Origin: Aldersonia kunmingensis
GTDB lineage: Bacteria > Actinomycetota > Actinomycetes > Mycobacteriales > Mycobacteriaceae
Length of the DNA: 60,373 bases
Direction of reading: 5' to 3'
Assembly (NCBI RefSeq): GCF_001646865.1
Contig: NZ_LRRB01000008.1
Coordinates: forward strand, 1 to 60,373
Part shown: positions 1 to 9,726 of the stretch, in pieces
Layout of the letters: the number at the start of each line of letters is the position of its first letter
How positions within the stretch are numbered: position 1 is the stretch's first letter
Made by a program: the position numbers and the translations under genes
The notes under the pieces: generated by a model
What the model was told of the DNA's origin: nothing
Databases searched by the model: none
Seen by the model: only the letters and a program-made list of their open reading frames with translations

Positions 1-365
1 TTGTCGACAAGCCAGTTGAAGTGCTCCACGCTGCCGTCGCAGTAGTCGCGGATCTTGGCCTCGTCGGCACCCGGCCCAAGCGCGGCGATCATGAACTTCG
101 CCATGTTCTCGGGGGTGTCCTCGAAGCCGAGTGCCTGCTGCAGCGGAGTGCCGCCACCGAGGTAGATGAATCCGCCCGCCAGGGCGGCAGCGCCGCCCCA
201 GCCGCCGGTGCGCTCGAGCACGAGCACGTCGGCGCCCTTCCGGGCGGCTTCGATCGCGGCACTGACGCCCGCGATGCCGTATCCGGCGACGACGACGTCG
301 GCCTCGTCATGCCACTCGGTGATATCGGCGGCGTTGACCGGCCGCACGGACGATGTATCGCTCAC
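1..365 (-). CDS. FAD-dependent dehydrogenase (KstD/fumarate-reductase type), N-terminal part
   Basis: The first 121 codons of a gene that runs off the left edge. A GTG start at 365 overlaps the TGA of the upstream gene (GTGA), so it is the fifth gene of the minus-strand operon that begins with the aldehyde dehydrogenase. The product has a dinucleotide-binding motif GYGIAG at residues 28-33, followed by an acidic residue at the end of the second strand and a glycine-rich GGWGGAAALAGG segment, as in flavoproteins of the succinate dehydrogenase/fumarate reductase and 3-ketosteroid dehydrogenase superfamily. Because the substrate domain is missing, a steroid substrate is inferred from context only. 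Confidence 0.8.
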   Translation of the reverse strand, partial: MSDTSSVRPVNAADITEWHDEADVVVAGYGIAGVSAAIEAARKGADVLVLERTGGWGGAAALAGGFIYLGGGTPLQQALGFEDTPENMAKFMIAALGPGADEAKIRDYCDGSVEHFNWLVD

Positions 366-751
366 TTCTTGTTTGCCTTTCGCACTACCGAGCCAACGGC
401 GTTGTCCAGCTTGGTGCCGTTCGGCCAGCCGACGTAGTGGCAGAGGAAGACCGCGATCTCGCGCATCTGCTCCTCGTCGAGCTCGCCATTCTGCATTGCC
501 GCGCCGAGCTGAATCTCCGCCAGATCGAACCCGCCCTGCGCGGTGAGCGCGCCGAGCAGGAGCAGGCGGCGGTCACGGACCGTGAGGCCCGGGCGCTGCC
601 AGATATCGCCGAAGAGATGTTCGACCGTGTAGCGGAAGTGCGTGCCCGGGCCGTCGCTCATGGAGAAGCCGTAGACCTCTTCCATCTTCTGCAATCCGAG
701 TTCGCGCTTCTCCGGGTCGACCGCGAAACTTTCGGTCTGGCCGTTGGTCAT
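362..751 (-). CDS. carboxymuconolactone decarboxylase family protein
   Basis: A 129-residue all-helical protein of the CMD/AhpD fold. The segment VRDRRLLLLGALTAQGG is the typical helix entry, and the C-terminal IAVFLCHYVGWPNG carries the family's conserved His. There is no CxxC pair, so a peroxidase role like AhpD is unlikely; a ring-opening or lactone role is possible but unproven. Start and stop overlap both neighbours by four bases, indicating translational coupling. A CMD-family gene sits at the same place in the mycobacterial Rv0768-Rv0771 cluster, next to the CYP51 locus. Confidence 0.85.
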   Translation of the reverse strand: MTNGQTESFAVDPEKRELGLQKMEEVYGFSMSDGPGTHFRYTVEHLFGDIWQRPGLTVRDRRLLLLGALTAQGGFDLAEIQLGAAMQNGELDEEQMREIAVFLCHYVGWPNGTKLDNAVGSVVRKANKK

Positions 752-1680
752 GCCTTCTCCTCGTTCGCCGCGGCGAGCCGCGCATCGTTTATCGCTGCGG
801 TTGCCGCCTTGCCAAGTCCGACGCCGAGCCCGGGGCCGAAAGCGCCGAGCGCACGCTGTGCGAGCGGCAGATCGACACCGAGCCTGTCGCCCAGATCGAG
901 CGCGAGGGCGAGGTCCTTCTCGCCGAGATCGCGCACGTGGCTCAGGATCGAGAACCAGAAATCGTCCGGTTCGACGTCATCCATGGTGTCGCGCAACATG
1001 ATCGATCCGGCACCGCCGGTGATCGCGTCGGTATGGCGCACGACCTTGCCGAGCTTGCGGATGTCGATTCCGGCACCGGCGGCGAGGCGCTGGGCCTCGG
1101 AGGCGGCGGTGAACGCGACGAAATGCAGCAGGTTGCGGGCCAGCTTCATCCGAGTACCCGCACCGACCTCGCCGGCGTGGATGACCATGTTGGAGTAGCA
1201 CTTGAACGGCGCCTTCACCGCAGCGAACGCGGTGTCGGTACCGCCCACCATGATGGCGAGTTCGCCCTTCTCCGCACCGCCCGCGCCACCGCTCACCGGG
1301 GCGTCGACGAACTCGACGCCCGCGGCGTTGCAGCGCTCGGCCAGCGAGACCGCGGTCTCGTCGGAGATGGTGGAGTGCACGGCGATCACGGTGCCCGGCG
1401 TGGCAGCCTGCAGGATGCCGTCTGGACCGCAGATCACGTCGGTGACCTGCGCGTCGTCGAGCACCGTCACCGAGATGACCGTTGCCTGCTCGGCCACCTC
1501 GCGAGGGGTCGCCGCGCGGGGCGCGCCGGCCTCGACGAACGGCGCGACAGCATCGTCGCGCATGTCGCACACGACCAGTCCGCCCGGCCACTCCAGCAGC
1601 CGCTTGGCCATCGGCGCGCCCATATTGCCGAGCCCGATGTAGCCGACCCGCGGCTGCACTCCCGACGCGTCGTCGCTCAT
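748..1680 (-). CDS. NAD(P)-dependent beta-hydroxyacid dehydrogenase (3-hydroxyisobutyrate dehydrogenase-like)
   Basis: A 310-residue protein. The N-terminus carries GLGNMG within an N-terminal Rossmann fold, followed by the family signature DAPVSGG and the catalytic Lys in the GAGTRMKLARN helix. The ATG at 1680 was chosen because it overlaps the preceding SDR stop (ATGA) and the Rossmann strand begins about ten residues later; an open frame extends further upstream but lies inside the SDR. It matches the position of the Rv0770-type gene in mycobacteria. It probably oxidises or reduces a beta-hydroxy acid or related carbonyl produced by the locus; the substrate is unknown. Confidence 0.88.
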   Translation of the reverse strand: MSDDASGVQPRVGYIGLGNMGAPMAKRLLEWPGGLVVCDMRDDAVAPFVEAGAPRAATPREVAEQATVISVTVLDDAQVTDVICGPDGILQAATPGTVIAVHSTISDETAVSLAERCNAAGVEFVDAPVSGGAGGAEKGELAIMVGGTDTAFAAVKAPFKCYSNMVIHAGEVGAGTRMKLARNLLHFVAFTAASEAQRLAAGAGIDIRKLGKVVRHTDAITGGAGSIMLRDTMDDVEPDDFWFSILSHVRDLGEKDLALALDLGDRLGVDLPLAQRALGAFGPGLGVGLGKAATAAINDARLAAANEEKA

Positions 1681-2423
1681 GAGCGGAAGATCTGTCCGCC
1701 GTCGACGTTGAGGATCTGGCCGGTGACCCACTTGGCGTCGTCGGAGAGCAGGTACAGGCAGGCACCGACGAGATCCTCGGGCGTGCCCATGCGCTTGAGC
1801 GGCAACGCCTTCACCATGTCAGCCACCATGTTGCCCGGGGTGACCGTGCGGGTGGCCTCGGTGTCGATCGGGCCGGGGGCGATGGCGTTGATGCGGATCT
1901 TGGAGCCGCCGAGCTCGGTGGCGAGCTGCTGGGTGAGGCCGTTCACGCCGACCTTGGCGAGGCCGTAGAAGCCGGAGTACAGCCAGGCGGCGGTGGAGGA
2001 CTGGTTGACGATCGAGCCACCCCTGTTCATCTGCGGCCACACCGCGCGGGTCACGATGAGCGCGCCGTCCATGTTCACGCTCATGAACTTCTTGTAGTAG
2101 TCCAGCGGCACGGTGAGCAGCAGGTCGAGCTTCATGTCGCCGTAGATCGCGGCGTTGTTGACCAGGTGGTCGATCTTGCCGAACTTCTCGACGGTGAACT
2201 CGACGAGTTCCTTGGCCGACTCCTCGCTGGAGACGTCGACGGACTTGAACACCGCAGAGCCGCCGTCGGCGACGATCTGCTTGGCGACCTGCTCGCCGAG
2301 TTCGGCGTTCAGGTCGGCGATCACGACGTTGGCGCCCTCGGCGGCCAGCGCCTTGGCGTACTCCTCGCCGATGCCGCGGGCCGCGCCCGTGACGATCGCG
2401 TTCTTACCGGTGAAGCGACTCAT
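1677..2423 (-). CDS. short-chain dehydrogenase/reductase (classical SDR)
   Basis: 248 residues, the usual length for a classical SDR. The cofactor motif TGAARGIG is at residues 12-19, NNAA follows near residue 90, and the catalytic Ser...Tyr-x-x-x-Lys set is visible as SSTAAWLYSGFYGLAK. The C-terminal WVTGQILNVDGG segment is typical of oligomeric SDRs. The preference for NAD over NADP is suggested by an Asp after the second strand (VIADLN). It is the second gene of the operon led by the aldehyde dehydrogenase, 68 bases downstream of it, and corresponds by position to mycobacterial Rv0769. Confidence 0.9.
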   Translation of the reverse strand: MSRFTGKNAIVTGAARGIGEEYAKALAAEGANVVIADLNAELGEQVAKQIVADGGSAVFKSVDVSSEESAKELVEFTVEKFGKIDHLVNNAAIYGDMKLDLLLTVPLDYYKKFMSVNMDGALIVTRAVWPQMNRGGSIVNQSSTAAWLYSGFYGLAKVGVNGLTQQLATELGGSKIRINAIAPGPIDTEATRTVTPGNMVADMVKALPLKRMGTPEDLVGACLYLLSDDAKWVTGQILNVDGGQIFRS

Positions 2424-2491
2424 TGACTAACTCCTGTGGTCGAAAGTTGTTGTATTGAAAGCTGATTCAGGCACGACGGCGAGCCGTCAAT

Positions 2492-3958
2492 TCAGGCGGG
2501 GTAGGCGATGAGCTTGGTTTCGGTGTATTCCTCGAAGCCGAGCACACCCATCTCACGGCCGATGCCGGACTGCTTGTAGCCGCCGAACGGCGCGTCCGCC
2601 GAGTACCAGATGCCGCCGTTGACGCCGAGCGTGCCGGTGCGAATTCCGTTGACCACCTTGTCGATCCGCTCGGGATCGGTGCCGTACACGGAGCCGGACA
2701 GGCCGTATGGCGAGTCGTTGGCGATGCGGATCGCGTCCTCGTCGCCGTCGTGCGGGATCACCACGAGAACCGGGCCGAAGATCTCTTCCTGGGCGACCCG
2801 CGAGGAGTTGTCCAGACCGGTGATCAGAGTCGGTGCGACGAAGTAGCCGCGCTCGTTGGCCGGGCGCTCGCCGCCGGTGACGATGGTGCCGCCCTCGGCC
2901 TTCGCGAGTGCGATGTACTCCTCGACGCGGGCGCGCTGCCGCTCGGAGACGACCGGGCCGCAGATGGTGCCGGCGTCGGACGGGTCGCCGGGGGCGAGCC
3001 CGGACATGGTGCGCGCCGCAGCCTTTACCGCGGTCTCGAAATGCTCACGCGGCACGAGCAGGCGGGTGTTGAGCGCACAGCCCTGACCAGCGTGGACGCA
3101 CACGGAGAAGGCGGCCATGCTCACCGCGCCGCGGATATCTGCGTCGTCGAGGACGACGAACGCGGACTTGCCGCCGAGCTCGAGGAAGACCTTCTTGACG
3201 GTCTCGGCGCCGGCGACCATCACGGCCTTGCCGGTGCGGGTGGAGCCGGTGAAGGACACCAGATCGACGCGCGGGTCGCGCACGAGCTGCTCGCCGAGCC
3301 GGTGGTCATCGGAAGTGATGATGTTGACGACGCCGGCCGGGATTTCGGTTTCCTCGACGATGATCTTGCCAACGAGTGCTGCCACCCACGGGGTGTCGGG
3401 GGCGGGCTTGAGCACCACGGTGCAGCCGGCGGCGAGTGCTGGGCCGAGCTTGGCGAAGTTGATCTGGTGCGGGAAGTTCCACGGGGTGATCGCGCCGACC
3501 ACGCCGACCGCCTCGCGGCGAACGATGCGGCGCGTCGGGATGCCCATCGGCTCGGCGCGGCCGAGATCGGTTTCCCAGACGTAGCTTTCGGCCAGATCGG
3601 CGAAGTAGCCGAGGTCGTTGACCGGGCCCTCGAGCTGCGGGCCGGTGGTCAGCGAGCGGGGCGCGCCGACTTCTTCGATGGTGATCTCGCGCAGTTCCTC
3701 GATATGGGCGAGCAGTCCGTCGCGCAGCTGGCGGATGCAGCGCGCGCGGAAGGCATGGTCGCGAGACCAGTCGGTGTTGTCGAACGCGGTACGGGCGGCC
3801 GAGATGGCCGCATCCATATCGTCGGAGTTCGCGTTGGCCGCGTAACCGATGACTTCCTCGGTCGCGGGATTGATGGTCTCGAAGACGCCAGCGGACCCGG
3901 GGACGAGCTTGCCGTCGATGGTCAGCGCGGAGCTGTCGGCGGGGCGGAGGGCGTTCAT
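2492..3958 (-). CDS. aldehyde dehydrogenase (AldA type)
   Basis: A 488-residue NAD(P)-dependent aldehyde dehydrogenase. The catalytic Glu lies in LELGGKSAF and the nucleophilic Cys in HAGQGCALNTRL; PWNFPHQINFAKLGPALAAG is the family's N-terminal signature. The ATG at 3958 begins MNALRPADS and is preferred over an in-frame ATG 63 bases upstream, which would lie within the CTGGAC repeat region. First gene of a five-gene minus-strand operon, divergent from the P450 operon across 278 bases; this arrangement is like mycobacterial aldA (Rv0768) beside the CYP51 locus. It may oxidise an aldehyde released by the P450s (inference). Confidence 0.93.
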   Translation of the reverse strand: MNALRPADSSALTIDGKLVPGSAGVFETINPATEEVIGYAANANSDDMDAAISAARTAFDNTDWSRDHAFRARCIRQLRDGLLAHIEELREITIEEVGAPRSLTTGPQLEGPVNDLGYFADLAESYVWETDLGRAEPMGIPTRRIVRREAVGVVGAITPWNFPHQINFAKLGPALAAGCTVVLKPAPDTPWVAALVGKIIVEETEIPAGVVNIITSDDHRLGEQLVRDPRVDLVSFTGSTRTGKAVMVAGAETVKKVFLELGGKSAFVVLDDADIRGAVSMAAFSVCVHAGQGCALNTRLLVPREHFETAVKAAARTMSGLAPGDPSDAGTICGPVVSERQRARVEEYIALAKAEGGTIVTGGERPANERGYFVAPTLITGLDNSSRVAQEEIFGPVLVVIPHDGDEDAIRIANDSPYGLSGSVYGTDPERIDKVVNGIRTGTLGVNGGIWYSADAPFGGYKQSGIGREMGVLGFEEYTETKLIAYPA

Positions 3959-3976
3959 AGGGCTACCTGCCACATT

Positions 3977-4006
3977 CTGGACATGTGTCTGGACCTTAGT
4001 CTGGAC
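3977..4006. promoter_or_regulatory. three direct CTGGAC repeats, 12-base period, upstream of the aldehyde dehydrogenase
   Basis: CTGGAC occurs at 3977-3982, 3989-3994 and 4001-4006, each exactly 12 bases apart. Read towards the aldehyde dehydrogenase on the minus strand, the first pair forms GTCCAGACACATGTCCAG, which is the same 18-base element found in front of the CYP123-like gene at 4183-4200 with one base changed. This is visible in the sequence; that a shared regulator binds it is inferred. Confidence 0.6.
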
Positions 4007-4129
4007 TATGCATGGATGCAACGGTCCGGGCTTGTCCGGCGGTGGCCTCGACGAGAACCGATTCTATCGGCGGACCGGGGCCACGGCGCCGGGATTTGCC
4101 TGAACGGGGCCAACGATACGTGGTCGAAG

Positions 4130-4143
4130 AGGAACACGTTCTA
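4130..4143. promoter_or_regulatory. KstR-type operator, CYP123-CYP51 operon
   Basis: AGGAACACGTTCTA matches the KstR consensus TNNAACNNGTTNNA at all but the first base. It lies 93 bases upstream of the P450 start in the divergent intergenic region. The same core recurs at six other promoters or intergenic sites in this window, which supports a real binding site, though position-dependent function has not been shown. Confidence 0.6.
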
Positions 4144-4182
4144 GTTGTTCCAGTGTTGTCACCCGGGTGCGGCTGTAGTAAC

Positions 4183-4206
4183 GTCCAGACACGTGTCCAG
4201 TAGACT
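4183..4206 (+). promoter_or_regulatory. GTCCAG repeat element and -10-like box of the P450 operon
   Basis: GTCCAGACACGTGTCCAG spans 4183-4200, with GTCCAG copies 12 bases apart and a perfect ten-base palindrome GACACGTGTC in the middle. It is immediately followed by TAGACT, a plausible -10 hexamer (4201-4206). The gene then has a conventional leader with GGAGG before the ATG. An activator or repressor bound here would sit against the polymerase. Confidence 0.55.
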
Positions 4207-4236
4207 TCCCGCCGCGCCGATATCGGAGGCTTCACG

Positions 4237-5439
4237 ATGACGGCTTCGGTCGAGCCGCTGACGTTCGACCCGTATGACTACGGGTTCCACGAAGATCCCT
4301 ATCCCACCTACAAGCGGTTGCGCGAAGAAGCGCCGGTCTACCACAACCCGGACCTCGGGTTCTGGGCGTTGTCCCGGCATGCCGACGTCTCCACCGGGTT
4401 CCGCGACGCCAAGCGTCTGTCCAGTGCGAACGGCGTTTCGATCGACCCGGCCGCCTACGGCCCGCATGCGCACAAGACGATGTCCTTCCTCGCGATGGAC
4501 GATCCGCGGCATATGCGGATGCGTCAGCTGGTGTCGAAGGGATTCACCCCGCGCCGGGTCAACGAGCTCGAGGGACGCATCCGCGAGCTCACCCTGCAGC
4601 ACCTCGAGCCTGCGCTCGAGAGCGGCAGCTTCGATTGGATCCACGATTTCGCCGGCAAGCTGCCGATGGACGTCATCTCCGAGCTCCTCGGCGTGCCCGA
4701 GCCGGATCGCGCTGAGCTGCGCCGCCTCGCCGACCTGGTCGTGCACCGTGAAGAGGGCGTCCTGGACGTCCCGATGACCGCCATCGAGTCGTCGCTCAAT
4801 CTGGTCGTCTACTACTCGGACATGCTCGCGGAGCGCCGAAAGAGCCGCACCGACGACCTGACCTCGGCGCTGCTCGATGCCGAGATCGACGGCGACCGGC
4901 TCGATGACGAGGAAATCATCGGGTTCATGTTCCTGATGGTCGTGGCCGGCAACGAGACCACCACCAAGCTGCTCGGTAACTCGCTGTACTGGGGCGCCAA
5001 GCACCCGCAGGAGATCGCCAAGATCTACGCGAACCCCGAGCGCGTGCCGGAGTGGACCGAGGAGTCGCTGCGCTTCGACACCTCGAGCCAGATCGTGGCG
5101 CGCACGTCCACCGTCGACATCGAATACGACGCGGGCACCATCCCGGCAGGCGAAAAGGTTCTGTTGCTGATCGGCTCTGCGAACCGCGACGATGCGGTGT
5201 TCGGTGACGGCGATGTCTACAACATCGGCCGGGACAGCCGCAGCACGCTCGCCAGCTTCGGCGGCGGCCCGCACTTCTGCCTCGGCGCGCACCTCGCGCG
5301 GCTGGAGACGAATATCGCGCTGCGCGAGTTCATCGACCGCACAAAGTCATACGGCATCGACGAGTCCGGTGCCGAACGAGTTCATTCGACCAGTGTGCGC
5401 GGCTTCGCCGCACTGCCCATGCAAGTGGAGGCCCGCTGA
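4237..5439 (+). CDS. cytochrome P450, CYP123-like
   Basis: A 400-residue class I bacterial P450. The I-helix oxygen-binding motif is AGNETTTK, the K-helix ExxR is EESLRF, and the heme-ligand loop FGGGPHFCLG places the thiolate Cys at about residue 348. A GGAGG lies seven bases before the ATG. It heads a run of overlapping genes: SDR, CYP51 and ferredoxin. The order CYP123-SDR-CYP51-ferredoxin is that of the Rv0766c-Rv0763c operon, on which the CYP123 assignment rests. Its substrate is not established; sterol oxidation is inferred from CYP51 and the flanking sterol genes. Confidence 0.85.
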   Translation: MTASVEPLTFDPYDYGFHEDPYPTYKRLREEAPVYHNPDLGFWALSRHADVSTGFRDAKRLSSANGVSIDPAAYGPHAHKTMSFLAMDDPRHMRMRQLVSKGFTPRRVNELEGRIRELTLQHLEPALESGSFDWIHDFAGKLPMDVISELLGVPEPDRAELRRLADLVVHREEGVLDVPMTAIESSLNLVVYYSDMLAERRKSRTDDLTSALLDAEIDGDRLDDEEIIGFMFLMVVAGNETTTKLLGNSLYWGAKHPQEIAKIYANPERVPEWTEESLRFDTSSQIVARTSTVDIEYDAGTIPAGEKVLLLIGSANRDDAVFGDGDVYNIGRDSRSTLASFGGGPHFCLGAHLARLETNIALREFIDRTKSYGIDESGAERVHSTSVRGFAALPMQVEAR

Positions 5440-6217
5440 TGCCCAGGTTCGATCCGCACCCCGACCGTCGCCCGGTCATCATTAGTGGCGCGTCCTCGGG
5501 AATCGGTACCGCCACTGCGTTCGCGCTGGCCGAGCTCGGCCATCCGGTGACCCTCGGTGCCCGCCGCGTCGCCGAGTGTGAGGCGATCGCCGACAAGATC
5601 CGCAGCTCGGGTGGCGAGGCGTTCGCGCACTTCCTCGATGTCACCGATACCGATTCGGTGGACGCGTTCGTCACGGCCGCCGAGAACCAGTTCGGCCCCA
5701 CCGAGATTGCGCTTTCCGGTGCCGGCGACCTGGAGTTTTCCACGGTCCACGAGATGGACCCGGACGCTTTCGCCAAGCAGGTGTCGGTGCACCTGATCGG
5801 TGCGCAGCGTCTGGTGCACCGCATCGTGCCCGGCATGATCGAGCGCCGCCGCGGTGATTTCGTCCTCGTCGGTTCCGACTGCGCGGAAGCCCCGCGGCCG
5901 CGGATGGGCGCCTACAACGCCGCCAAGACCGGACTGGAGGCCATGGGTCGCCAGATGCGAATGGAGCTGGAGGGCAGCGGTGTTCGCGCCTCCATCGTTC
6001 GCCCCGGCCCGACGCAGACCTCGATGGGCATGGACACCACGCCCGAAATCATCGGCCCGGTGCTCGAGGACTGGGTCAAGTGGGGCTGCGCGCGCCACTC
6101 GTACTTCCTGCGCGCCGCCGATATCGCGAACGGCGTCGTCGCGATTGTCACGGCACCGCGTGGTGCCCACATGGTTCTGGTTGAGGTTCAGCCCGAAGCA
6201 CCCCTGGAGGAGCAGAA

Positions 6218-6221
<4 letters not shown>
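5439..6221 (+). CDS. short-chain dehydrogenase (Rv0765c-like) in the CYP51 operon
   Basis: 260 residues. The cofactor motif GASSGIG is present near the N-terminus and the catalytic YNAAKTGL near the middle; the usual NNAG is replaced by LSGAGDLEF, a variant seen in divergent SDRs. The ATG shares its first base with the P450 stop (TGATG), and the stop overlaps the CYP51 GTG start (GTGA), so the three are translated together. It probably oxidises or reduces a hydroxyl or ketone on the P450 substrate; this is inferred from position only. Confidence 0.85.
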
Positions 6222-7763
<1,542 letters not shown>

Positions 7764-7836
7764 CCCCGTCGAACACCAACCGCCGAACGCCAATCAGCCA
7801 AAAGCTACCGGCAACAGAAACTTTCGAGGAGACAGA

Positions 7837-8388
7837 ATGGGTAACTGGGATCGCGCAGAGCTCGACGAGATGGTCGAGAAGTGGATCGCCGAGAACGAGC
7901 GATGTGAAAAGCTCGGGGACTGGCGCCCGCTGGCGGATATGTACACCGAGGACGCCACCTACGGCTGGAACTACGGCCCCAAGCAGGAGTTCATGGCCGT
8001 CGGCCGCGAAGAAATCCGCGACATCGCGCTCGGCCAGGAGATGGAAGGCCTCGAGGGCTGGACCTACCCGTACCAGCAGTTCGTCGTCGACGAGCGCACC
8101 GGCGACTGCATCGGCTTCTGGAAGCAGGTGGCCGACGCCACCCGCGAGGACGGCTCGAACTACGTCGTTCAGGGGATCGGCGGCAGCTGGTTCCGCTACG
8201 GCGGCAACTTCCAGTGGTCCTGGCAGCGTGACTTCTTCGACTTCGGCAACGTGTCGGACCTGTTCCTCGAGATGATCACCAACAATGCACTGTCCGACGG
8301 CATGCAGAAGCGCATCGAGCGTTCGATGTCGGGCAAGGACCTGCAGGGCTGGTACAAGATCGGCGAGTCGCCGGCCTCCATCTGGTGA
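7837..8388 (+). CDS. NTF2-fold protein of the CYP51 locus
   Basis: 183 residues with a SnoaL/NTF2-like pattern: a helix ending in WRPLADMYTEDATYGWNYGP, then the strand-rich region with GIGGSWFRYGGNFQWSWQRDFFDFGN. AGGAG lies shortly before the ATG. A protein of similar size occupies this place in mycobacteria (Rv0762c). NTF2-fold proteins include ketosteroid isomerases, dehydratases and binding proteins; I do not see a clear isomerase catalytic Asp set, so no reaction is assigned. The many aromatic residues suggest a large hydrophobic ligand. Confidence 0.75.
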   Translation: MGNWDRAELDEMVEKWIAENERCEKLGDWRPLADMYTEDATYGWNYGPKQEFMAVGREEIRDIALGQEMEGLEGWTYPYQQFVVDERTGDCIGFWKQVADATREDGSNYVVQGIGGSWFRYGGNFQWSWQRDFFDFGNVSDLFLEMITNNALSDGMQKRIERSMSGKDLQGWYKIGESPASIW

Positions 8389-8395
8389 CACGGCC

Positions 8396-9658
8396 ATGAC
8401 CACGAAACCCGAGACCAGGGCGGCGTTCGCGGATTTGTCCCGCGAACAGCTCGCCAAGCTTCTGCCCGAGCTACTGCTGACCGGCCAGCTGATCGACCGG
8501 TCCGGCATGCCACATCTCATCACCGCGTTCGGCCGCGAAGGCATGATCGAGGTGGCCATCGAGGAGTGGCAGGTCTCGAGTCCGATCTACACCCGTCGCA
8601 TGCAGCGGGCGCTCAACTACGTCGGCACCGACATCGTGACCATCTTCAAGGGTCTGCAGCTCGATATCGGTGCGCCGCCGCAGTTCATGGACTTCCGGTA
8701 CAAGGTCGACGACGCCAACCACGGCGAGTTCTGGCTCGATCACTGCGGTGCCCTGATGGATGTCGAGCCGATGGGCGACGACTACGTGAAGGGCATGTGC
8801 CACGACATCGAGGATCCAACCTTCGATGCCACGGCACTGGCCACCAACCCGCACGCACAGGTGCGGCCGATTCACCGGCCGCCCCGTGTGCCGACGGATC
8901 GCAACCCGCATTGTGCGTGGACGGTCATCATCGATCCGTCGCACGAGCCACCGGCCATCCCGCCGAATACCGACGTGATGGAGGCCTCGAAGGCTGCGGC
9001 GGTGGAGCTTTCGCCTATCGATCCCTCCGACGAGGGCGCTGCGGACTACTCCGGTCCGCTGCTCTCCGACGTGCGGTTCGATGCGTTCTCGAAGTCCGCG
9101 CTGGTCCGCATGGCCGAGGAGGTTTGTCTGCAGCAGCACCTGCTGACGATGGGCTTCATGATCTCGGTGCGGTCGCGGGTGGACGAGGACAAGGCGCTCG
9201 AGATCGGCCGCAAGCAGTTTGCGGGTATCGCGGGGATCACCTCCGAGCGGCTGCGCAACGTGCTCGAACTCGGTGACGACTTCGAGGCGCTCGCGACTAT
9301 CCTGGACCTGCATCCCGCGCTGAATCCGAAACAGTACGTGGATATTTCGGTCGATAGCGGTGAGACGCTCACGCTCCGTATCGGCCGTGACTGCGATGCG
9401 GTGGCAGACCGTTCGTGGCCGGCGATGATCGATGCCGACCATCTCGAGCCGTTGCGGACGATGGTGCGTGGGGTCAACCCGCGATACGACGTCACTCTGA
9501 TCGAATCGGACGATGAGCACCTCACGGTGCGAGTCGACCTGGCGGACAAGCCTTTCAAGGAATCCGGCGAAGTTGCCCTGACTCGCTTCAGTAAGGGCGC
9601 CGACTGGGTGTTTGCAGACCGGGGCATTCCGTTGCCCCTGACCGTGGTTTCTTCGTAG
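8396..9658 (+). CDS. conserved hypothetical protein of the sterol P450 locus
   Basis: 420 residues, not recognised. The ATG at 8396, seven bases after the previous stop, was chosen over an upstream in-frame start that would lie inside the preceding gene. The first half has a Cys/His/Asp-rich stretch (FWLDHCGALMDVEPMG, then GMCHDIEDPTFD and IHRPPR) that could bind metal or form an active site; the second half contains a helical segment with LQQHLLTMGF and a C-terminal strand region. No signal peptide or membrane segment is apparent. It is coupled to the P450 operon and precedes the acyl-CoA ligase, so a role in sterol handling is likely but the reaction is open. Confidence 0.7.
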   Translation: MTTKPETRAAFADLSREQLAKLLPELLLTGQLIDRSGMPHLITAFGREGMIEVAIEEWQVSSPIYTRRMQRALNYVGTDIVTIFKGLQLDIGAPPQFMDFRYKVDDANHGEFWLDHCGALMDVEPMGDDYVKGMCHDIEDPTFDATALATNPHAQVRPIHRPPRVPTDRNPHCAWTVIIDPSHEPPAIPPNTDVMEASKAAAVELSPIDPSDEGAADYSGPLLSDVRFDAFSKSALVRMAEEVCLQQHLLTMGFMISVRSRVDEDKALEIGRKQFAGIAGITSERLRNVLELGDDFEALATILDLHPALNPKQYVDISVDSGETLTLRIGRDCDAVADRSWPAMIDADHLEPLRTMVRGVNPRYDVTLIESDDEHLTVRVDLADKPFKESGEVALTRFSKGADWVFADRGIPLPLTVVSS

Positions 9659-9726
9659 GAGCGACCCGCGGGGCACAGGAGCGGAGCCTGCGGGAGCGAC
9701 CGTAGACACAGAACTGAGGCCTTCGA

